Shown one piece after another: positions 18,102 through 22,763 of a stretch of DNA of 22,763 nucleotides. Below the pieces are notes generated by a model that did no database searches, was not told the DNA's origin, and saw nothing but the letters and a program-made list of their open reading frames with translations. Location: assembly GCA_012520835.1 (NCBI GenBank), contig JAAYNN010000022.1, forward strand, positions 1 to 22,763, in the 5' to 3' direction. The position numbers and the translations under genes are program-made. Positions within the stretch are counted from its first letter, which is position 1. Each line of letters begins with the position of its first letter. This DNA is from Dehalococcoidales bacterium. GTDB taxonomy: Bacteria > Chloroflexota > Dehalococcoidia > Dehalococcoidales > UBA5627.

Positions 18102-18845
18102 ATGGAAGCTTCGAGAACCAATTTAGTAAATTTTTTGCGCGAACCGAAACAACTGATTTTGCCCGACAGCCAGTCGTCTTACGACATCAGCGATGAAAAA
18201 CGCGCCGAGGTCTGGGATACTATAGCACGCCTTTCAACGGACGAGTCAATTACAGAGCACTATATCGGCCTTTTCATGATTCTGGAAAAAGGGCTGTTCT
18301 GTACCTACCAAATACCCAAGTTGGTATTGATCGACGGCCACCAGCGGCTGGTAACCATTCATTTATTGCTGGCGGCATTGGGCAAAGTAGCCGGCGATTC
18401 CGTAAACGGCAACGCCGAATTCTCGCGGGAATACATCTACGACAACTATTTTACCAATAACAATCTGAATAAAGAAGAAGAGGACAGCGATGCCCTCTAT
18501 TACAAACTGGTGCTTTCATCGGTTGATAACAAGATTTACATGAAGCTGGTCGAGGGAAACGATAATGTTGTCCTCCCCTCCCTGCACCCGATGGTAAAGA
18601 CGGTCCGCTTCTTTGAAAAAGCCATCAGGGAGAGCGGCCTGTCTCCGGCCGATATCTACAGGGGAATCGGGAAAATCAGCATAGTGGATATTTCCACCGA
18701 CCGCTGTTATGAAAATCCGCAGTTCGTGTATGAAACACTGATGGAGGCGAAATTGACGCTCGACCAGGCCAAGCTGCTCTTGAAATGGCTTTCAGGGCTT
18801 TTATCGGTTTCATGCATCCCGGTGCGCAATCCGGTCGAAAGATAA
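18102..18845 (+). CDS. Divergent, truncated DUF262 (GmrS-like) protein
   Basis: The 247-aa protein looks like the N-terminal DUF262 domain found in GmrSD-type and related phage-defence or ParB-like proteins, standing alone. Family members read roughly F-x-(I/V)-P-x-Y-Q-R-x-Y-x-W, then D-G-Q-Q-R-L-T-T. Here the first block is LILPDSQSSYDIS (18-30) and the second is LIDGHQRLVTIHLLLAAL (76-93), so the QR/W pair and one Gln of the nucleotide-hydrolysis motif are altered. YYKLVLSSVDNKIYMKLVEG (133-152) also fits the family. No C-terminal nuclease (DUF1524, His-Asn) domain is present and none follows in the next gene. ATG 18102 has AGGAG at 18086-18090, 11 nt upstream. It is divergent from the GT2 gene. 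Its function is unknown, and it may be catalytically dead. Confidence 0.65.
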   Translation: MEASRTNLVNFLREPKQLILPDSQSSYDISDEKRAEVWDTIARLSTDESITEHYIGLFMILEKGLFCTYQIPKLVLIDGHQRLVTIHLLLAALGKVAGDSVNGNAEFSREYIYDNYFTNNNLNKEEEDSDALYYKLVLSSVDNKIYMKLVEGNDNVVLPSLHPMVKTVRFFEKAIRESGLSPADIYRGIGKISIVDISTDRCYENPQFVYETLMEAKLTLDQAKLLLKWLSGLLSVSCIPVRNPVER

Positions 18846-18918
18846 ATCAGTCCTTCCGTCTCGTATGCAGCGGATAGTTAAAGACACGATACTTATCTAC
18901 TAATCTAAGTGCATTTGA

Positions 18919-19329
18919 TTATGCCAGCTGCAGTCCGGGTTCCGGCAGGCAGTGCGTATAAACCGAGTCCACCTTGATAACGCCGACGGAAGGTATTTCC
19001 ATGTTGATCTGTTCTTTTACGTTTTTGGCGTATACGTCGTAAATCTCGCCCTCTTTGACAAAGCCCTGGAAAGTACCCTTGACCTGGTAGCCGACCGGCA
19101 GCATCTGGTTGGAAAAAACGGTTACCGCCACTTTCTTGTTGACTTCCAGGTTCTGGTTGGTTTTAAATCCCCAGATATCGGCGAAAACAATCGTTTCGTC
19201 ATCCAGCGCATATAAAGTCCCCTTGGGGACGGCATTCAAATTACCTTCCGCATCGCAGGTGCACAGCACTTTGGGCAGTATCGGATTGGCATTAATCATT
19301 TCTATCACTTTAAGGGGCATTTTTGCCAT
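18919..19329 (-). CDS. Pyridoxamine 5'-phosphate oxidase-like flavin protein
   Basis: The 136-aa protein has the order of strands and the length of single-domain split-barrel (PNPOx-like) proteins that bind FMN or a related cofactor as dimers: a first helix (5-15), then KVLCTCDAEGNLNAVPKGTLYALDD (20-44) with the typical D-x-x-G-x-P-x-x-x-P turn, a strand DETIVFAD (44-51) and NLEVNKKVAVTVF (60-72). The substrate is unknown; members of this class include flavin reductases and haem- or F420-linked enzymes. ATG 19329 has GGAGA (19336-19340), and a good promoter lies just upstream. It converges on the DUF262-like gene and is monocistronic. Confidence 0.85.
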   Translation of the reverse strand: MAKMPLKVIEMINANPILPKVLCTCDAEGNLNAVPKGTLYALDDETIVFADIWGFKTNQNLEVNKKVAVTVFSNQMLPVGYQVKGTFQGFVKEGEIYDVYAKNVKEQINMEIPSVGVIKVDSVYTHCLPEPGLQLA

Positions 19330-19356
19330 TATCAGTCTCCTTGCTATATCCAGTCT

Positions 19357-19385
19357 ATCATACTTTTACAGAAATTATATATCAA
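19357..19385 (-). promoter_or_regulatory. Sigma70 promoter of the PNPOx-like gene
   Basis: On the minus strand, TTGATA (19380-19385) and TATGAT (19357-19362) are separated by exactly 17 nt. Each box differs from consensus at one position. The start would be near 19350, giving a leader of about 20 nt with the GGAGA ribosome site inside it. Confidence 0.7.
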
Positions 19386-19485
19386 TATCGATTTTGATGC
19401 CATTCAAAAGGCATGTGATTAGTTGTTGCAGGCTGCCAAACGATATATGGGATTTATCGGCAACATCTAGCAGATAGTATTTTTT

Positions 19486-19935
19486 AACCCCACCCCCCAG
19501 ATCCTCCAGTCACCCCCGTGACTTCAAGATGACACTTAATTGCATTGTCATGCTGGCGCAGCAAAGCATCTAAATACCATTCGATAGGCCTTAGATTCTT
19601 CGGCTTCGCCTCAGAATGACAATTGTGTGGGTACTCCGCACAACGCAATTCCTATTTGTCATGCTGGGTTTGTGATAGCCTAACCAATTGTCATGCCGAA
19701 TTCGTGGTGGTCGAACGAGGCATCTGGGGAGGGGTAATACCAAAGCCGTTCGTGGTGAGCGTGTCGAACCATAACGGCGGCGATTAGCAAGTATGTTTTC
19801 TTCTGTTCATTTGACCCTTTCCCGACAGGTCGGGACTCAGGACGAACGGAAATCTCAGTTCTCCCTGTTGTCGCGGATACCTTTGTGCTGGTACTCCCCG
19901 TCCTTCGGATCCTTCAGTCACCCATTGTCACTCCA
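19486..19935. repeat. Dispersed repeat cluster B (gene-free)
   Basis: This is the second mosaic of the window's repeat family. Positions 19488-19653 are an inverted near-copy of 6-174, with 40 nt identical (19589-19628). 19685-19735 matches 224-271 inverted. 19764-19788 matches 22449-22473 with one difference. The 14-bp dyad CCCGACAGGTCGGG at 19821-19834 recurs at 22434-22447. The unit ending CAGTCACCC occurs twice (about 19500-19516 and 19907-19923), in direct orientation, bracketing the cluster. No gene is present. The rest of the gap, 19386-19485, shows nothing recognisable. Confidence 0.85.
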
Positions 19936-19953
19936 GTCCTTAACCTCTATACT
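19925..19953 (+). promoter_or_regulatory. Leaderless promoter of uvrB
   Basis: TTGTCA (19925-19930) and TATACT (19948-19953), each one base from consensus, are 17 nt apart. The spacing puts the transcription start on the A of the uvrB ATG (19960). No Shine-Dalgarno site exists. The -35 box is the ATTGTCA end of repeat cluster B. A second TATAAT (19953-19958) is too close to the ATG to serve as its -10 box. Confidence 0.6.
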
Positions 19954-19959
19954 ATAATT

Positions 19960-21951
19960 ATGCCGGATTTTAAAATATTCTCCGATTTCGGTTTGACCGG
20001 CGACCAGCCGCAGGCAGTGGAAAAACTGGTCGACGGCCTCAATAAAGGATATAAAGGCCAAACCCTGCTGGGTGTTACCGGCAGCGGCAAGACCTTTGCC
20101 ATGGCTAATGTTATCGAACGCGTGCAGCGGCCGACGCTGGTCATCAGCCACAACAAGACGCTGGCGGCACAGCTCTATTCCGAGTTCAGGGAGTTCTTCC
20201 CCGAGAACGCCGTGGAGTACTTCGTCAGCTATTACGATTACTATCAGCCGGAGGCATATATTCCGCGTTCCGATACCTATATCGAAAAGGAAATCGATAT
20301 CAACGAGGAAATCGATAAGCTGCGCAATGCCGCCACACGTTCGCTCTTCGAGCGGCGCGACGTGGTCATCGTGGCCTCGGTTTCATGCATCTACGGCCTG
20401 GGCGAACCGGAAGAATACCGTAGTTTTGTTTTAAGCCTCGAAAAGGGGCAGGTCTATCGGCGCAACGAAGTACTGCGCAAACTGGTGGATATGCAGTATG
20501 AGCGCAACGACATCGATTTTACGCGCGGCAAGTTCCGCATCCGCGGCGATACACTCGAGCTCCAGCCGGCATACGAAGATATCGCCCTGCGAGTCGAGTT
20601 TTTCGGCGACGAGGTCGAACGCATCGTCAGAATCGACCCTTTAAGCGGCGAGTTCGTGGAGGTAGTGGATAAAATCGATATATATCCGGCCAAGCACTTC
20701 GTTACCTCGCATGAAAGGCTGGTATCAGCCATCGAAACCATCAGGGAGGAACTGGCGGAAAGGCTGGAGGAATTTAAAAAGCAGGACAAAGTGCTGGAAG
20801 CGGCACGCCTTGAGCAGCGCACCAATTTCGACCTCGAGATGCTGGCGGAAGCCGGCTACTGCAACGGCGTCGAAAACTACTCGCGCCACCTCTCGCAGCG
20901 CGCCCCCGGCAGTTCTCCCTATACTCTTTTGGATTATTTTCCGAAGGATTTTCTGCTGATTATCGACGAATCGCACATGACGGTACCACAGGTTCGCGGC
21001 ATGTACAACGGCGACCGTGCGCGCAAGGAAACGCTGGTGGAATACGGCTTCAGACTGCCTTCGGCACTGGATAACCGCCCCTTGAACTTCGATGAGTTTC
21101 AGGAGCGCATCAATCAGGTCATCTTTACATCGGCAACGCCTGCCGATTATGAATTGAAAAACAGCATCCAGGTAGTCGAACAGCTGGTGCGTCCCACCGG
21201 GCTTTTAGAGCCGACGATTGAAATCAAACCCAGCAACGGTCAAATCGATGATTTACTGGCGCAGATCAAGCTCAGGTCGGCTAAGAAAGAGCGCTGTCTG
21301 GTAACTACGCTGACGAAGGCGCTGGCGGAGAAGCTGGCTGATTACCTGATTGAAATGGATATCAAGACCCACTACCTGCACTCGGAAATCGATACCCTCG
21401 AACGTGTCGAAATCCTGCGCGACCTGCGCCTGGGGGTCTATGATGTGGTAGTCGGCATCAATCTTCTGCGCGAAGGGTTGGACTTGCCCGAGGTCAGCCT
21501 GGTTGCCATACTGGATGCCGATAAAGAGGGTTTCCTGCGCTCCGAGGGGGCGCTCATTCAGACGATGGGCAGGGCGGCGCGCCATATCGACGGGCATGTC
21601 ATCATGTATGCCGATACGATTACCGGCTCGATGCAGCGTGCCATTGACGAAGTGAACCGCCGCCGCCGCATCCAGGAAATATATAATGCAGAGCACAATA
21701 TCACCCCGCAGGGCATCAAGAAAGCCATCAATGATATCACCGAGCGCGTCAGGGTGGGGGTTGCCGCCGAGCCGAAAATGGGGTATACTGCAATTCCCCA
21801 GACCAGAGAAGACGTTGCACGCCTTATAATAGAACTCGAGAAACAGATGAAGAAACTGGCAAAGAACATGGAATTCGAAAAAGCTGCATTACTGCGCGAT
21901 CGCATTATTGAGCTACGCAGAGAACTTATTACAAAGGAGTTGCCGCAATGA
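19960..21951 (+). CDS. uvrB: Excinuclease ABC subunit B
   Basis: UvrB is the damage-verifying helicase-like core of nucleotide excision repair; UvrA loads it on DNA and it recruits UvrC. The 663-aa protein begins MPDFKIFSDFGLTGDQPQAV, a standard start. It has GVTGSGKT (38-45, Walker A), the beta-hairpin YYDYYQPEAYIP (91-102) used to clamp the damaged strand, DESH and TSATP helicase motifs, INLLREGLDLPEV and a QTMGRAAR motif VI, and a C-terminal UVR domain (about 628-663) that contacts UvrC. I chose ATG 19960; a GTG at 19885 would add 25 residues translated from repeat sequence and breaks family alignment. The stop overlaps the next gene as ATGA. Expression probably starts from a leaderless promoter. 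Confidence 0.97.
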   Translation: MPDFKIFSDFGLTGDQPQAVEKLVDGLNKGYKGQTLLGVTGSGKTFAMANVIERVQRPTLVISHNKTLAAQLYSEFREFFPENAVEYFVSYYDYYQPEAYIPRSDTYIEKEIDINEEIDKLRNAATRSLFERRDVVIVASVSCIYGLGEPEEYRSFVLSLEKGQVYRRNEVLRKLVDMQYERNDIDFTRGKFRIRGDTLELQPAYEDIALRVEFFGDEVERIVRIDPLSGEFVEVVDKIDIYPAKHFVTSHERLVSAIETIREELAERLEEFKKQDKVLEAARLEQRTNFDLEMLAEAGYCNGVENYSRHLSQRAPGSSPYTLLDYFPKDFLLIIDESHMTVPQVRGMYNGDRARKETLVEYGFRLPSALDNRPLNFDEFQERINQVIFTSATPADYELKNSIQVVEQLVRPTGLLEPTIEIKPSNGQIDDLLAQIKLRSAKKERCLVTTLTKALAEKLADYLIEMDIKTHYLHSEIDTLERVEILRDLRLGVYDVVVGINLLREGLDLPEVSLVAILDADKEGFLRSEGALIQTMGRAARHIDGHVIMYADTITGSMQRAIDEVNRRRRIQEIYNAEHNITPQGIKKAINDITERVRVGVAAEPKMGYTAIPQTREDVARLIIELEKQMKKLAKNMEFEKAALLRDRIIELRRELITKELPQ

Positions 21952-22106
21952 ATATGAATAATGATGAAGTTGTAATCGAAACAAAGCAGGAACGCCGCGA
22001 AAGAAAACTGGCAAGCAAGAAAGAAGCGATGCAGAAGCACGGCAAGAGCTCTGCAAGAGTATATATCGATTCCCTGTTTAAGAGGTTAGCCAGAAAGAAG
22101 AAGTAA
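21948..22106 (+). CDS. 52-aa basic microprotein coupled to uvrB
   Basis: This small gene starts with an ATG that shares bases with the uvrB TGA (ATGA) and has an AGGAG site at 21935-21939, 8 nt upstream, so translation looks real. The 52-aa product begins MNMNNDEVVIETKQERRERK, is very rich in Lys and Arg, has a probable helix over 12-30 and ends in LFKRLARKKK. No cysteine, membrane helix or known motif is visible. The high positive charge would suit nucleic-acid or ribosome binding, which is a guess. I do not recognise the family. Stop-overlap coupling implies stoichiometry with UvrB or at least co-expression. Confidence 0.7.
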   Translation: MNMNNDEVVIETKQERRERKLASKKEAMQKHGKSSARVYIDSLFKRLARKKK

Positions 22107-22590
22107 GTCCTCTACTTCCTCTTAATTAAATATTATTTGCTTGATATCTTAACGCCCCTCATCAGGCTCGTCCTGTCAAGCCGGGACTCGCCACTTTTCT
22201 CCGAGGGAAGCTGTTGAATGAAATGAAACTGGTGAGGGATAATTCGTGTTTATCTATCCCTCTCCAGATGCTTCATTCGTCCTCTACGAATTCAGCATGA
22301 CAATGGGCTACTGTCATTCTGAAGTCAAGGGGGTGGGTAATGAAGCCGTTCGTATCCTTCGGCAAGCTCAGGATGCGCGGGTATTATCAGAACATTATCG
22401 AAGGATGTTGAGTTCCGAAATTCGGAACGAAATCCCGACAGGTCGGGATCGAACCATAACGGCGACGATTAGCGGTGTTTGTCGAATCATGATGGCAATC
22501 TATACCGAATATATTGCCGTTACTTGCCAGCACTGTTCGGTAAAGATTGCTTTGCCTTCCCTTTGGGAATGGACTCGCAATGATGACTTA
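22107..22590. repeat. Dispersed repeat cluster C (gene-free)
   Basis: This 484-bp space carries a third mosaic. The unit CCAGATGCTTC...CAGCATGACAATG (about 22265-22303) matches 224-271, and a TGTCATTCTGAAGTCA unit begins at 22314. The 14-bp dyad CCCGACAGGTCGGG at 22434-22447 is followed by a unit (22449-22473) shared with cluster B. A further dyad, TTCCGAA-A-TTCGGAA, lies at 22413-22427. At 22546-22581 an ATTGC...GCAAT unit with an inner TTCCC/GGGAA stem could also slow transcription leaving the FtsK-like gene. No gene is seen. The first ~150 bp hold only a degenerate match to the GTCGGGACTC module near 22175. Confidence 0.75.
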
Positions 22591-22763
22591 TTAAGCCTTC
22601 GCCCCTCCGTCGTCGATGACCTTCCCCAGTTCCTCCTCCAGCTGTTCCATCAATCTGGCAGCCCTGGGGTAGCCGATGTGCAGTTTGCGTTGCAGGAACG
22701 AAGTCGAAATCTTCTCGTGTTCTTTCGCCAGCTCCAGCGCATCGCCAAGCAACGGGTCCTTGG
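22591..22763 (-). CDS. ftsK: C-terminal end of an FtsK/SpoIIIE DNA translocase (partial)
   Basis: The gene enters from beyond the right edge and stops at 22591. The visible 56 residues run KDPLLGDALELAKEHEKIST, then SFLQRKLHIGYPRAARLMEQ, then LEEELGKVIDDGGAKA. This is the winged-helix gamma domain of FtsK, which reads the polar KOPS sequences that direct the motor toward dif and contacts XerD. Typical members read STS-x-LQR-x-x-x-IGY-x-RAA-x-L-x-x-x-LE at this place. The usual E-x-G-x-V-G end is replaced by ELGKVIDDGG. The ATPase core cannot be seen. The call rests on the gamma domain alone. Confidence 0.8.
   Translation of the reverse strand, partial: KDPLLGDALELAKEHEKISTSFLQRKLHIGYPRAARLMEQLEEELGKVIDDGGAKA

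Noticed and set aside
19486..19935. CRISPR array in the repeat-rich spaces
   Set aside because: Units differ in length and order, are inverted relative to each other, and lack regular spacers.
19885..19959. Upstream extension of uvrB from a GTG, adding 25 residues
   Set aside because: The extra residues are translated from repeat sequence, UvrB proteins begin near MPDF, and a leaderless start at 19960 fits the promoter spacing.

Overview
The window reads as a stretch of bacterial chromosome made of housekeeping genes with good, mostly strong Shine-Dalgarno sites, plus one AT-rich foreign island and three intergenic clusters of dispersed repeats. The gene set and style would fit a Chloroflexota genome of the Dehalococcoidia type: a bifunctional Nnr, CoaX next to a fused CoaBC, a secA-DUF2007-prs-glyA string, a bacterial polyprenyl-phosphate mannose synthase with a PMT-like enzyme, and repeats that begin and end in TGTCAT/ATGACA. 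This assignment is an inference from memory. No rRNA or other clear marker is present, and I saw no tRNA, CRISPR array or transposase gene.

Layout, left to right. Positions 1-364 are a repeat cluster followed by a promoter. Positions 365-6801 (+) hold nnr (NAD(P)HX repair), coaX and coaBC (three steps of coenzyme A synthesis) and valS, which has its own upstream terminator. A repeat hairpin and a bidirectional terminator (6809-6891) separate valS from a long block transcribed on the minus strand (6915-17942). Read in the direction of transcription, that block is a GT2-GtrA polyprenyl-phosphate sugar synthase, a PMT-like membrane glycosyltransferase (overlapping), glyA, prs, a DUF2007 protein (overlapping), secA, a type II restriction endonuclease and DNA methyltransferase pair, a 228-aa unknown protein, and a small four-helix membrane protein.

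The restriction-modification pair (8176-10189) is visibly much richer in A+T than its neighbours and is inserted after secA. A 24-bp dyad sits just upstream of it and could be an operator. From 18102 there is a stand-alone, degenerate DUF262-like protein (+) and a flavin split-barrel protein (-). A second repeat cluster follows (19486-19935), part of which is a near-identical inverted copy of the cluster at the left end. It runs directly into what looks like a leaderless uvrB promoter. uvrB is translationally coupled to an uncatalogued 52-aa basic microprotein. A third repeat cluster and the C-terminal end of an FtsK-like translocase (minus strand, cut by the window edge) close the window.

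The most interesting points are the mosaic repeat family with its 40-nt exact inverted match 19.5 kb apart, the repeat-derived leaderless uvrB promoter, the transferred R-M island with a non-canonical nuclease motif, the degenerate DUF262 protein, the uvrB-coupled microprotein, and a CoaBC without the usual catalytic cysteine. I see no clearly new multi-gene system.
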